NCBI GenBank assembly: GCA_020853135.1
Contig: JADYZO010000021.1
Span: forward strand, 1 to 39,575
Source of the DNA: Gammaproteobacteria bacterium
GTDB taxonomy: Bacteria; Pseudomonadota; Gammaproteobacteria; Steroidobacterales; GCA-2729495
Direction: 5' to 3'
DNA length: 39,575 nt
In this document: piece after piece, positions 1 through 6,878 of the stretch
Layout: every line of letters begins with the position of its first letter
How positions within the stretch are numbered: the first letter of the stretch is position 1
Notes under the pieces: model-generated
The model's database searches: none
Told to the model about the DNA's origin: nothing
The model's input: only the letters and a program-made list of their open reading frames with translations
Position numbers and translations under genes: made by a program

Positions 1-110
1 AGGAACGACCGAAGAAATCACTCGGCGGGCTGACCCCCGCCGCCTATGCCCAGCAGTTGGCCGCAAGGCCGTTACAATTGCCGGACGGCTCTAATGCCAA
101 GTGCTACTGA
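1..110 (+). mobile_element. 3' end of an IS3-family insertion sequence (cut by window edge)
   Basis: Only the distal end is in the window, identified by the transposase OrfB tail at 3-110. The terminal inverted repeat should lie just beyond the stop codon. A G-run followed by GACGTCG at about 114-126 is a candidate, but without the other end the boundary and any target duplication cannot be fixed. Confidence 0.6.
3..110 (+). CDS. IS3-family transposase OrfB (integrase core), C-terminal 35 residues
   Basis: Frame 3 is open from the left edge to a TGA at 108-110 and reads ERPKKSLGGLTPAAYAQQLA, followed by 15 more residues ending in SNAKCY. The ERP-x-x-SLGG-x-TP-x-x-Y pattern is the hallmark C-terminus of the DDE integrase subunit of IS3-family transposases, just after the catalytic glutamate. 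The rest lies to the left of the window, so whether the element is intact cannot be judged. It marks the left edge of the less conserved 0-6 kb stretch. Confidence 0.65.
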   Translation, partial: ERPKKSLGGLTPAAYAQQLAARPLQLPDGSNAKCY

Positions 111-206
111 AGACGGGGGGACGTCGCCTGACCATGGCTTGCGGTCGGTGCGCCGCGCTCGGCGTGCGCCAGACGCCGGGTGCCAGGATGACTTCGGAGG
201 GTGTGT

Positions 207-851
207 ATGCGTAAAGTCACCGGCATTCTCGCAATCTTCCTTCTGGTCTTGTCCGCCGGCCTGCAGGCACAGGTGGCATTGTCCAGGAAATCCTTCCAGG
301 AGCTGGCCGCGTCCAGGGGCCTGGTGATCCTGCACGTCAACTGGGGCCGGTACTGGAAGTGCGGCGCCTTCGAAAACGCGCAGCTGCAGAGGCTGACCTT
401 CCGGCGGATCGCCGGGGACGGCACGGGCACGGCCGATGCGGACTGGGAGCTGTCTCCGGCGTCGGTGCTTCTGGCAAAGTCATCGTTCCAGCCGTATACG
501 GTCTACCTCGAGCCGGGGCGCTATGCCCTGGGCGGCTTCAGGTTCAAGGTGACGAGGTCTGCCGCGGACATCCAGGTGGCGGAGCCGGGGCCCGCAGAGC
601 TCATCGTGGATGGCAAGCCTGTCGCGGGCTCGTTTACGGTAGCGCCAGGAGAGACCGTTTATGTGGGCCACTTCGGTGTGGACTGTGACGGTGAGCCGAC
701 ACCCTGGCGCTTCTACATCGACGGGAGGGCGGCATTCGAGGAGTACGTGGCGGGCTTCCGCAAGCAGTTCCCCTTCATGCAGGAAGTGCCGGTCACGTTC
801 AGGCTGTTCGAGACCAGCACGCTCGGGAACCCCTATGAATTGCCGAAGTGA
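207..851 (+). CDS. Secreted protein of unknown function
   Basis: A 214-residue product, not recognised as any named family. Residues 1-22 are a clear signal peptide (Arg-Lys n-region, long Leu/Ile core, likely cleavage after LQA). The mature part looks beta-rich, with alternating hydrophobic strands, a YLEPGRYALGGF turn near the centre and aromatic-rich ends. It has two cysteines, in WKCGAF and VDCDG, that could form one disulfide in the periplasm. The ATG at 207 is preferred over the GTG at 201 because the GGAGG at 196-200 gives 6-nt spacing to the ATG. It stands alone between the IS remnant and a CopD-like gene. Coding is supported by the signal peptide and RBS; function is unknown. Confidence 0.75.
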   Translation: MRKVTGILAIFLLVLSAGLQAQVALSRKSFQELAASRGLVILHVNWGRYWKCGAFENAQLQRLTFRRIAGDGTGTADADWELSPASVLLAKSSFQPYTVYLEPGRYALGGFRFKVTRSAADIQVAEPGPAELIVDGKPVAGSFTVAPGETVYVGHFGVDCDGEPTPWRFYIDGRAAFEEYVAGFRKQFPFMQEVPVTFRLFETSTLGNPYELPK

Positions 852-956
852 GCCGGACCGCGCCGGGCGCCAGGCACTCCATCGAGCACCCGGGCGTGGC
901 CTCCCAGAAGCAGGACGGCCTGACCATCGGCGGGCGTCTGGCGCCTGATCTCGGGC

Positions 957-965
957 TGGTATCAT
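957..965 (+). promoter_or_regulatory. Extended -10 promoter before the CopD-like gene
   Basis: TGGTATCAT matches an extended -10 (TGnTATAAT with one mismatch). It lies 31 nt before the ATG at 997, leaving room for a short leader and an AGAGGG ribosome binding site at about 986-992. No good -35 is visible, as is common with extended -10 promoters. Confidence 0.45.
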
Positions 966-996
966 CAAGACAACGCCGAAACCTCCAGAGGGATGC

Positions 997-1452
997 ATGA
1001 TCGTGTTGCACCAAGCGTTTCTTCTCCTGCACCTGCTCGGGGCAATGGCCTGGGTCGGTGGCATGTTCTTCGCTTATTTCTGCCTCCGCCCGTCAGCCGC
1101 CGAAGTGCTGGCGCCCCCTGAGCGCCTGCCGCTGTGGCTGGCCACGCTGGGGCGTTTCCTCCGGTACATGAGTCTGGCCGTGGTGGCCGTGGTGGCGACG
1201 GGGCTCGGCATGATGCTGGCAACCGGCTTCAAATACGCACCGATGGGCTGGCACATCATGTTCCTGCTCGGGCTGGTCATGGCCGTGGTGTATGCCTATG
1301 TCCACCTGGGCCTGCTGCCCCGGTTGCGCCGTCACTGCGAGGCCCGCGCGTGGCCGGCCGCCGCACAGGCGCTGAATGCGATCCGCCGGATGGTGGCGCT
1401 CAACCTCGCGCTGGGCGTGGCTACCGTCATCGCAGCAGTCTCGGCCCGCTAG
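997..1452 (+). CDS. CopD-family-like four-helix membrane protein
   Basis: A 151-residue inner-membrane protein with about four hydrophobic segments (around residues 4-27, 55-75, 83-106 and 128-148). The N-terminal helix carries H5 and H12 followed by AMAWVGGMFF, which resembles the His-bearing first helix of CopD/PCOD-type proteins. Those proteins are linked to copper uptake or to haem binding. No other copper gene is nearby, so the substrate is open. It faces the sterol-desaturase-type gene, with only 16 bases between the stop codons. Assignment is to a family by pattern only. Confidence 0.7.
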   Translation: MIVLHQAFLLLHLLGAMAWVGGMFFAYFCLRPSAAEVLAPPERLPLWLATLGRFLRYMSLAVVAVVATGLGMMLATGFKYAPMGWHIMFLLGLVMAVVYAYVHLGLLPRLRRHCEARAWPAAAQALNAIRRMVALNLALGVATVIAAVSAR

Positions 1453-1468
1453 GCGGAAGCCCGCCCGG

Positions 1469-2542
1469 CTAGGTCCGGCGCGGTGGCGCTGATTGCGGCG
1501 AGGCCAGACCCTGCGGGTCGGCGTGGCCCACCGGGACCGGCCTGAAGGTCTGCGGGTCGAAGGCGACTTCCTGCAGCTTCCAGCCGTCCGGGCTGCGTAC
1601 CGCACCCCAGAAGCGCTTGAGCGCCGCCCACTGCATGGCGAGCACGCCGAGCCCGTTGTCGGCATCCACCGTGGGGTCGGCCACGCCGGTGGCCCGCGGG
1701 GATTCGCCGTAGAGCGCGGTCCCGAACAGGTTGTCCCAGACCGCCAGCACCTGCCCGAAGTTGCAGTTGTGCAGGTTGGGCCGCGCCGGATCGATGCGCA
1801 TGTGGTGCAGGCGGTGGAATCCCGGGCTGACGAACAGCCGTTCGAGAATGCGGCCGAAACCCAGCCGGGTGTTGGTGTGCGAGAAGTTCTGCACCAGTTC
1901 GCTCAACAGTTCGAGCAGCGCGAACTGCGCGGCGTCGACTCCCACGACCAGCCCCAGCCCGGCGATGATGAACGACTGGAACACGCCGTCGAGCAGGCAG
2001 CTGCGGTCGTTGTTCCAGCAGCTCACCTGGCGCTGGCTGTGGTGCATGCTGTGCATCGCCCACCACCAGGGGATGACGTGCTGGGCACGGTGCATCCAGT
2101 AGTAGGTCAGGTCGAAGATGACGTAGTAGAGGCCGAACGCCAGGTAGGGATGCTGGTCGATCCCGGGGATGAAGCCGAGCAGGCCGCCGGTCGATCCCGT
2201 CTCGGCAGCCGCCCCGCCGCCGGTGAGGAGGGCGGCGACCGGTGTCAGCACGAGGAAGGCGAACAGCGGATTGAGGCCGAAGATCATCAGCAGGGTGAGG
2301 TTGCGGTCGACCCCGACAAACCGGCGGTCGGTCCATTTCTCGGCGGGTGCGATGGCCTCCAGCGGGCGGAAGATGCAGGCGATGATGACCAGCTGCAGCA
2401 GGGCGATCAGCAGTGCCGCGGCGATGTCATGGGGATCGCCGGCCAGGTGGCCAAGCGGCAGCCAGGCGAGCGCCGGGGAGACCAGGTCAGCCGCAATCCG
2501 GCCGACCAGATCCGTCCAGAGTCGGGTGATGGCATCGAGCAT
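1469..2542 (-). CDS. Sterol desaturase / fatty acid hydroxylase superfamily membrane enzyme
   Basis: A 357-residue di-iron membrane oxygenase. The histidine clusters that ligate the two irons are all present: HRAQH at 151-155, HSMHH at 164-168 and HRLHH at 243-247, plus a further SHTN at 221-224. Hydrophobic segments lie around residues 38-58, 82-105, 134-150 and 187-212. Family members hydroxylate or desaturate sterols, fatty acids or alkylglycerols; the substrate here cannot be told. The ATG at 2542 is chosen because upstream sequence in this frame is shadow of the divergent rhodanese gene. No clear Shine-Dalgarno precedes it. A 150-bp gap separates it from the rhodanese and must hold both promoters. 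Confidence 0.9.
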   Translation of the reverse strand: MLDAITRLWTDLVGRIAADLVSPALAWLPLGHLAGDPHDIAAALLIALLQLVIIACIFRPLEAIAPAEKWTDRRFVGVDRNLTLLMIFGLNPLFAFLVLTPVAALLTGGGAAAETGSTGGLLGFIPGIDQHPYLAFGLYYVIFDLTYYWMHRAQHVIPWWWAMHSMHHSQRQVSCWNNDRSCLLDGVFQSFIIAGLGLVVGVDAAQFALLELLSELVQNFSHTNTRLGFGRILERLFVSPGFHRLHHMRIDPARPNLHNCNFGQVLAVWDNLFGTALYGESPRATGVADPTVDADNGLGVLAMQWAALKRFWGAVRSPDGWKLQEVAFDPQTFRPVPVGHADPQGLASPQSAPPRRT

Positions 2543-2662
2543 GCTGCAGGACTGTCCGCTGGAGGAGTGTTGCGGAAAATTGTCGCACGAAGCGGGAGCG
2601 GCGGGCGGGCGATGACGGATCGCGGCCGTCCTGCAGCAGAAAGTGCGGTGGATGGATTGCGC

Positions 2663-2668
2663 TAGAAT
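2663..2668 (+). promoter_or_regulatory. -10 box (TAGAAT) before the rhodanese gene
   Basis: TAGAAT lies 24 nt upstream of the ATG at 2693 in the 150-bp divergent gap. It is followed by a strong AGGAGG ribosome binding site at about 2682-2687. No convincing -35 was seen. Confidence 0.4.
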
Positions 2669-2692
2669 GAGGCGGTTCGAGAGGAGGATTCC

Positions 2693-3073
2693 ATGGCAGG
2701 AAAAACGGTAGCCGAGCTGGTCCGCAACGCCCGGAAGGACATCGAAAACCTGACCCCGGACCAGGTCGAGGCCGAAATCGCCGCTGGCAAGGCCACCCTC
2801 GTGGACCTGCGCGATGTGCCGGAACTGGCTGCTGGCAGCATCCCGGGTGGCCTCCACGTCTCGCGCGGCATGCTGGAATTCCATGCCGACCCGGCCTGCC
2901 CGCTCCACAAGCGGGAACTCGATCCGGACCGGCGGACCATCCTCTACTGTGCGGGCGGGGGCCGTTCGGCGCTGGCCGTCCACAGCCTGCGCGAGCTGGG
3001 CTACCGCAGCGTGGCGCACCTCGACGGGGGCTTCCACGCCTGGCAGGCGGCCGGCAAGCCGGTGCGCCGATAG
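2693..3073 (+). CDS. Single-domain rhodanese-like sulfurtransferase
   Basis: A 126-residue cytoplasmic protein with one rhodanese domain (about residues 20-122). The active-site loop CAGGGRSA starts at C86, the persulfide-carrying cysteine. It is followed by the typical ALAVHSLRELGY helix and the DGGFHAWQAAGKPV terminus. Upstream, LVDLRDVPELAAGSIPGGLH is the conserved first half of the fold. The protein is slightly longer than GlpE-type enzymes because of about 20 extra N-terminal residues. Such proteins transfer sulfane sulfur to thiols or cyanide; the acceptor is unknown. The start is fixed by AGGAGG six bases before the ATG. It precedes the COG4705-like gene by 17 bases, probably in one transcript. 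Confidence 0.93.
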   Translation: MAGKTVAELVRNARKDIENLTPDQVEAEIAAGKATLVDLRDVPELAAGSIPGGLHVSRGMLEFHADPACPLHKRELDPDRRTILYCAGGGRSALAVHSLRELGYRSVAHLDGGFHAWQAAGKPVRR

Positions 3074-3090
3074 TCCGGCAGCCGGCCTTC

Positions 3091-3849
3091 ATGGCAACAT
3101 CGCTGAGTGGCTCCGTGGCCAAGGTCCCGGCGGCCACGCTGGGTTTCTGGATCATCAAGATCCTCGCGACGACGTTGGGCGAGACGGGCGGGGACGCGGT
3201 CTCGATGTCGATGAACCTCGGCTACCTGGCCGGGACCGCCATCTTCATGGTGGTGTTCGTCGCCGCGGTGCTGGCGCAGGTCCGTGCCAGCCGGTTCCGG
3301 CCGTTCCTCTACTGGGGCACGATCGTGGCCTCGACCACCGTCGGCACGACGATGGCGGACTTCGCGACCCGGTCGCTGGGCATCGGCTACACCGGCGGCT
3401 CGGCGCTGCTCCTGGTCCTCCTGGCAGCGTGCATCGTCGCCTGGTACGCATCGCTCGGCACGGTTGCGATCAGTTCCGTCGATTCGCCACGAGCCGAGCT
3501 CTTCTATTGGCTGACGATCATGTTTTCCCAGACGCTGGGCACGGCGCTGGGCGACTGGACGGCGGATACCGCCGGCCTGGGGTACCTGGGCGCAGCCATG
3601 ATCTTCGGCGGCCTGCTCCTCGTGCTGCTGGGGTCGTTCCTCCTGACCCGCGTTTCGCGGGTGGCGCTGTTCTGGATGGCGTTCGTGCTCACCCGCCCGC
3701 TCGGGGCAGTCGTGGGAGATTTCCTCGACAAGCCGGTGGCCAGTGGCGGGCTGGCGCTCAGCCGCTACGTGGCGACGGCCATGCTGCTCGCTGCCATCCT
3801 GGTCCTGATCGTGGTATTACCGCAGACTGCGGCGAAAAAGCCGCATTGA
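3091..3849 (+). CDS. COG4705-like membrane protein with four internal repeats
   Basis: A 252-residue integral membrane protein with roughly seven or eight hydrophobic segments. It resembles the uncharacterised COG4705 family (KVP...FWIIKIL..T.GE). Four repeats are visible: an aromatic-Trp pair at 19-20, 74-75, 139-140 and 194-195, each followed by an (T/P)(L/V)G core and an acidic residue. The Trp-to-Asp spacing is exactly 15 residues in all four (W20-D35, W75-D90, W140-D155, W195-D210). Repeat periods of 55, 65 and 55 suggest a duplicated two-repeat unit. No biochemical function is known to me; the repeated buried Asp could bind ions or protons (inference). It probably shares a transcript with the rhodanese. 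Confidence 0.85.
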   Translation: MATSLSGSVAKVPAATLGFWIIKILATTLGETGGDAVSMSMNLGYLAGTAIFMVVFVAAVLAQVRASRFRPFLYWGTIVASTTVGTTMADFATRSLGIGYTGGSALLLVLLAACIVAWYASLGTVAISSVDSPRAELFYWLTIMFSQTLGTALGDWTADTAGLGYLGAAMIFGGLLLVLLGSFLLTRVSRVALFWMAFVLTRPLGAVVGDFLDKPVASGGLALSRYVATAMLLAAILVLIVVLPQTAAKKPH

Positions 3850-3888
3850 CGGTGGCAATACCGCCGGCAGGGGCGGGAGGAGGGCGCC

Positions 3889-4236
3889 ATGCGCATCAGG
3901 CTGAAGCGGGCTTACGAGGCACCAGCCCGGTCCGATGGCCAGCGGATCCTGGTGGACCGGCTCTGGCCGCGCGGGCTCACCAGGGACAAGGCCGCAGTCG
4001 ATCACTGGATCAAGGAAGTCGCTCCGTCCAGCGAGTTGCGCAAGTGGTTCGGGCATGATCCGGAACGGTGGCCGGAGTTCCGCAGGCGGTATCGTGCGGA
4101 GCTGAAGAAGAACCCGGCACTGGCGGAGCTCCGGGCGCTGGCGCGCAAGGGCAGCATCACCCTGCTGTATTCGGCGAAGGATGAGCAGCACAACCAGGCC
4201 GTCGTGCTCAAGCAGGTCCTCGATGGCGGTGCCTGA
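3889..4236 (+). CDS. DUF488 family protein (YeaO-like)
   Basis: A 115-residue soluble protein matching the short DUF488/YeaO type. Signature stretches are RILVDRLWPRGL (about residues 19-30), a central W-F-H-DPERW-EF-RRY segment and TLLYSAKDEQHNQA near the end. The length is normal for the family. Its biochemical role is not established. The ATG is preceded by GGGAGGAGGG, a strong ribosome binding site. It lies 39 bases after the COG4705-like gene in the same direction. Confidence 0.92.
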   Translation: MRIRLKRAYEAPARSDGQRILVDRLWPRGLTRDKAAVDHWIKEVAPSSELRKWFGHDPERWPEFRRRYRAELKKNPALAELRALARKGSITLLYSAKDEQHNQAVVLKQVLDGGA

Positions 4237-4282
4237 CAGGCACCAGCCCGGGCACGGCATCCCGCGGTGAGGGCGATGGGCT

Positions 4283-4291
4283 TGCTATCAT
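4283..4291 (+). promoter_or_regulatory. Extended -10 promoter before the MgtC/SapB gene
   Basis: TGCTATCAT is an extended -10 of the same TGnTATCAT form seen at 957-965. Transcription would start near 4298, giving a short leader with GGGAGGTGGG just before the ATG at 4326. Confidence 0.45.
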
Positions 4292-4325
4292 GCTGCGTAC
4301 GCCGCGGTTCGCGGGAGGTGGGCGG

Positions 4326-4997
4326 ATGTTGTCACCAACCCAGATCATCGTGCGCCTGCTGCTCGCGGCGCTGCTCGGCAGCCTCATCGGCCTCGAGCGC
4401 GAGCGCCAGCACTGGACCGCCGGCCTGCGCACGCACATGCTCGTGTGCGTCGGCTCCGCACTCTTCATGATCGTCTCGGCCTTCGGCTTCGATGACGTGC
4501 TGGACCGCCCCAATGTCGCGCTGGATCCCTCGCGCGTGGCTGCGCAGGTGGTCAGCGGCATCGGCTTCCTCGGGGCAGGCACCATCCTGCTGCGAAGGGA
4601 GGTGGTCCGCGGCCTCACCACTGCGGCCAGCCTGTGGACGGTGGCGGCCATCGGGCTGGCTTCCGGTGGCGGGCTGTATTTCGCCGCGGTAAGCGCCACG
4701 GTGCTCATCCTCGCCATCCTCGTGGGCCTCAAGCCGCTGGAGCGGCGCTTCGTGGTGCGCCGCGAGCAGCTGCGCATCCTGGTTCTGCGGGTGGACTCGC
4801 GGATCACCTCGCCGGCGGACATCGAGGCAGCCCTCGCCAAGGGTGGCGTCTGGGTGCAGCACATCGATGCGATGCCTGGCGAGGGGCCGGCGCAGCAGAA
4901 GCTGCGGGTGGTGATCCAGGCGGATGACATCCCCGCGGCCACCGAGTACCTGGGCGATCTCCCTGGCGTGGAGAGCGTCAAGCCGGATGACACCTGA
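4326..4997 (+). CDS. MgtC/SapB family membrane protein
   Basis: A 223-residue protein. The N-terminal half has about four transmembrane segments with family motifs: GSLIGLERER near residues 16-25, AGLRTHMLV near 31-39, GSALFMIVSAFGF, then GIGFLGAGTI and LTTAASLWTVAAIGLASGGG. The C-terminal ~75 residues form a soluble ACT-like domain as in MgtC. Family members influence magnesium stress survival or membrane potential; the role here is undetermined. An ATG at 4290 in the same frame overlaps the predicted -10. The ATG at 4326 has GGGAGGTGGG immediately upstream and is preferred. Confidence 0.92.
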   Translation: MLSPTQIIVRLLLAALLGSLIGLERERQHWTAGLRTHMLVCVGSALFMIVSAFGFDDVLDRPNVALDPSRVAAQVVSGIGFLGAGTILLRREVVRGLTTAASLWTVAAIGLASGGGLYFAAVSATVLILAILVGLKPLERRFVVRREQLRILVLRVDSRITSPADIEAALAKGGVWVQHIDAMPGEGPAQQKLRVVIQADDIPAATEYLGDLPGVESVKPDDT

Positions 4998-5021
4998 CCG
5001 TATTCGCGCGGCCGCTGCCGG

Positions 5022-5321
5022 GTGGCCCTGCGGGTGGCTCCCGTGACGGGGCCCGCCTGGAAGCGCATCGCCACCGTGATGGACACGGTTTCCGCCGAGG
5101 TCATCCGCCGCCTGCTCGCCTCCGAGGGGGTGCCCGCGGAGATCCGCAGCGACAGCTCGCTGCTCGGCGAGGCGCGCCAGTGCGACATCCTGGTCCCGGC
5201 CGCCTGGGCGGCGCGCGCGCAGGCCATCCTCGGGCAACACCCGGCGAGCGATGCGGAACTCGAGCGCCTGGCGGGCGGGTGCGACCCACCGACGCCGGAC
5301 GAGGGCAGCCGCAATGCCTGA
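5022..5321 (+). CDS. DUF2007-like small protein
   Basis: A 99-residue soluble protein resembling DUF2007 (putative signal-transducing protein). Its pattern of KRIATVMDTVSAEVIRRLLA, then PAEIRSD, then CDILVPAAWAARAQAIL is the typical strand-helix-strand fold that compares a short sequence with a membrane-proximal surface. Function is unknown. Initiation is uncertain: the GTG at 5022 has no clear ribosome binding site, while a GTG at 5043 follows GCGGGTGG and would give 92 residues. It lies between the MgtC-type gene and a membrane protein, all in one direction. Confidence 0.75.
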   Translation: MALRVAPVTGPAWKRIATVMDTVSAEVIRRLLASEGVPAEIRSDSSLLGEARQCDILVPAAWAARAQAILGQHPASDAELERLAGGCDPPTPDEGSRNA

Positions 5322-5345
5322 GGCAGGGCTGCTGGGCCGGCACGG

Positions 5346-5843
5346 ATGACCCCTGCCGCCATTGCCGTCGCGATCGCCGTACCGCTGGCCGGCTGGCGAC
5401 TGTACATGCGCATGCGCCGCCTCCGTACCCGGCAGCGGCTCGGGGCGCGGCGTCCCTGGGTGAATGTGGTGCTGACCGCGGTGCTGGTGATGGTGCTGGG
5501 CCTCATCGCCAGTTCCAGCCCGCCGGCCATGGCCGGGCTGGGCGTGGGCGTTGTCGCGGGGGGCGGCCTTGGCCTGCACGCGCTGCGTCGCACGGTTTTC
5601 GAGGCGACGCCCGCCGGGCTCTTCTACACGCCCGGCAGCCGGGCCGGCGTGCTCCTGGGCCTGCTGCTCGGCGCGCGCATCGCCTGGCGTGCCGCGGAAC
5701 TGGCCCGCATGGACACGGCCGTGCTCGTCGCCGGTTTCCCGGGCCAGCTGGCTTCGCCATCGACGCTGGCCGTGCTGGGTGCGCTGGCCGGCTACACGGG
5801 AGCCTATGCCGCCGGGCTCATCCACCGGCGTCGTGCATCGTGA
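5346..5843 (+). CDS. CcdC/DUF1453-like membrane protein
   Basis: A 165-residue protein with about four hydrophobic segments (around residues 2-16, 41-78, 101-112 and 138-160). The order R-x-x-FEATPAGLFYTPGSRAGVLLGLLLGARIAWR in the middle resembles the DUF1453 (CcdC) family, in which an acidic-aromatic strand precedes a Gly/Leu-rich helix and Arg. The similarity is by pattern and modest. It follows the DUF2007-like gene by 24 bases. No function can be assigned. Confidence 0.7.
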   Translation: MTPAAIAVAIAVPLAGWRLYMRMRRLRTRQRLGARRPWVNVVLTAVLVMVLGLIASSSPPAMAGLGVGVVAGGGLGLHALRRTVFEATPAGLFYTPGSRAGVLLGLLLGARIAWRAAELARMDTAVLVAGFPGQLASPSTLAVLGALAGYTGAYAAGLIHRRRAS

Positions 5844-5852
5844 GTGGCGCTA

Positions 5853-5881
5853 TTGAGCCGCGGCCGGGTGGGCCGTACAGT
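5853..5881 (+). promoter_or_regulatory. Sigma-70 type promoter predicting a leaderless gdx mRNA
   Basis: TTGAGC at 5853-5858 and TACAGT at 5876-5881 are separated by 17 bp (4/6 matches each). The -10 ends 6 nt before the ATG at 5888, so transcription would begin at or next to the start codon. There is no Shine-Dalgarno before that ATG, which fits a leaderless message. Confidence 0.45.
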
Positions 5882-5887
5882 GCCGCC

Positions 5888-6214
5888 ATGGCGTGGGCAT
5901 ACCTCCTGCTGGCCGGACTCATGGAGATCGGCTGGCCACTCGGCTTCCGGCTGTCGCAGCTGCCCGGCTGGCGTGTGCCCGGCATTGCGCTGGCGGCGGC
6001 CTGCCTGGCGCTGAGCACGGTGCTCCTGTGGTTCGCCCAGAAGGCCATCCCCATCGGGACAGCCTATGCGGTGTGGACGGGCATCGGGGCGGTGGGCGTC
6101 TTCATCTTCGGCATCCTGCTGTTCGGCGAGCCGCGCAACACGCTGCGGGTCGCTTCGGCAGCCTGCATCCTGGTGGGCATCATCGGGCTGAAGCTCGCCG
6201 ATGGCGCGGCCTGA
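5888..6214 (+). CDS. gdx: SMR-family guanidinium exporter (Gdx/SugE type)
   Basis: A 108-residue protein with four transmembrane helices, the standard length of small multidrug resistance transporters. E13, in LAGLMEIGWPLGF, is the conserved glutamate that binds substrate and protons. Helix 3 carries IPIGTAYAVWTGIGAVG, the signature that matches Gdx-Eco and separates this subtype from EmrE. Gdx antiporters exchange guanidinium for protons and work as antiparallel homodimers. No guanidine riboswitch is visible upstream. The start is the only ATG in frame; it lacks a ribosome binding site (see promoter at 5853). Confidence 0.93.
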   Translation: MAWAYLLLAGLMEIGWPLGFRLSQLPGWRVPGIALAAACLALSTVLLWFAQKAIPIGTAYAVWTGIGAVGVFIFGILLFGEPRNTLRVASAACILVGIIGLKLADGAA

Positions 6215-6263
6215 ACGCGGGGCGGGGGCGCAGTGTCGCAACCGGGTGACCAGGCAGCAGGGC

Positions 6264-6869
6264 ATGGCTAGCGCGGCGCAGTTCGTGCTCGGCGTCGATC
6301 TCGACGGCGTGGTGGCCGACTTCGCGCGTGGCCTCCGGCCGATCGCCGCGGAGTGGCTCGGGGTGGCCGAGCGTGACCTCACTGCGCAGATCAGCTACGG
6401 CTTTCCCGAATGGGAGCTCGATCGTGCGGGCGGCTATGACGCCCTGCACCGGTTCGCGGTCAAGGAGCGCGAGCTGTTCGCGCGGCTGCCACCGGTGCCC
6501 GGGGCGCCCGCGGCCCTGCGGCGCCTGAGTGCCGCGGGGGACATCCGCATCCGCATCATCACCCACCGGCTGTACATCCACTGGTTCCACAAGGAAGCCA
6601 TCCACCAGACCACCGCATGGCTGGAGCATCACGGCATCCCCTACTGGGACATCTGCTTCATGCGCGACAAGGCCGCGGTGGGGGCCGACCTGTACCTGGA
6701 GGACAGCCCGGAGAACATCCAGGCCCTGCGCGCCACCGGGCACGAGACCATCGTGGTGGTGAACTCGACCAACCATCACCTGCCGGGGCCGCGTGCGGAG
6801 TCCTGGGAGGACATCGAGGCCATGGTCCTCGAACGGCGGGACCGCTGGCGGGCGGCACGTCCATCCTGA
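6264..6869 (+). CDS. HAD-family 5'(3')-deoxyribonucleotidase-like phosphatase
   Basis: A 201-residue soluble phosphatase of the NT5C type. Motif I is VDLDGVVADF, with D12 as nucleophile and D14 as acid/base. Motif II is near IRIIT. A Lys in MRDKAAVGADLYLEDSPENI supplies motif III and the LEDS acidic pair motif IV. Members dephosphorylate (deoxy)nucleoside monophosphates, which fits the thyA gene two genes downstream, although the substrate is inferred. An upstream in-frame ATG at 6201 would overlap gdx; the ATG at 6264 begins just before the fold and is preferred, but its RBS is weak. It ends 9 bases before lgt. Confidence 0.85.
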   Translation: MASAAQFVLGVDLDGVVADFARGLRPIAAEWLGVAERDLTAQISYGFPEWELDRAGGYDALHRFAVKERELFARLPPVPGAPAALRRLSAAGDIRIRIITHRLYIHWFHKEAIHQTTAWLEHHGIPYWDICFMRDKAAVGADLYLEDSPENIQALRATGHETIVVVNSTNHHLPGPRAESWEDIEAMVLERRDRWRAARPS

Positions 6870-6878
6870 TCGCCAGCC

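Noticed and set aside
166-944. 12-bp inverted repeat (166-177 and 933-944) and a CCTGACCAT direct repeat flanking the orphan secreted gene
   Set aside because: Tempting as transposon ends, but a 12-bp match within 1 kb of GC-rich sequence is not rare, and no target duplication or transposase accompanies it.
5844-5887. Guanidine riboswitch before gdx
   Set aside because: No paired ACGR-loop hairpins or ykkC-like structure; the promoter appears to lie directly on the start codon.
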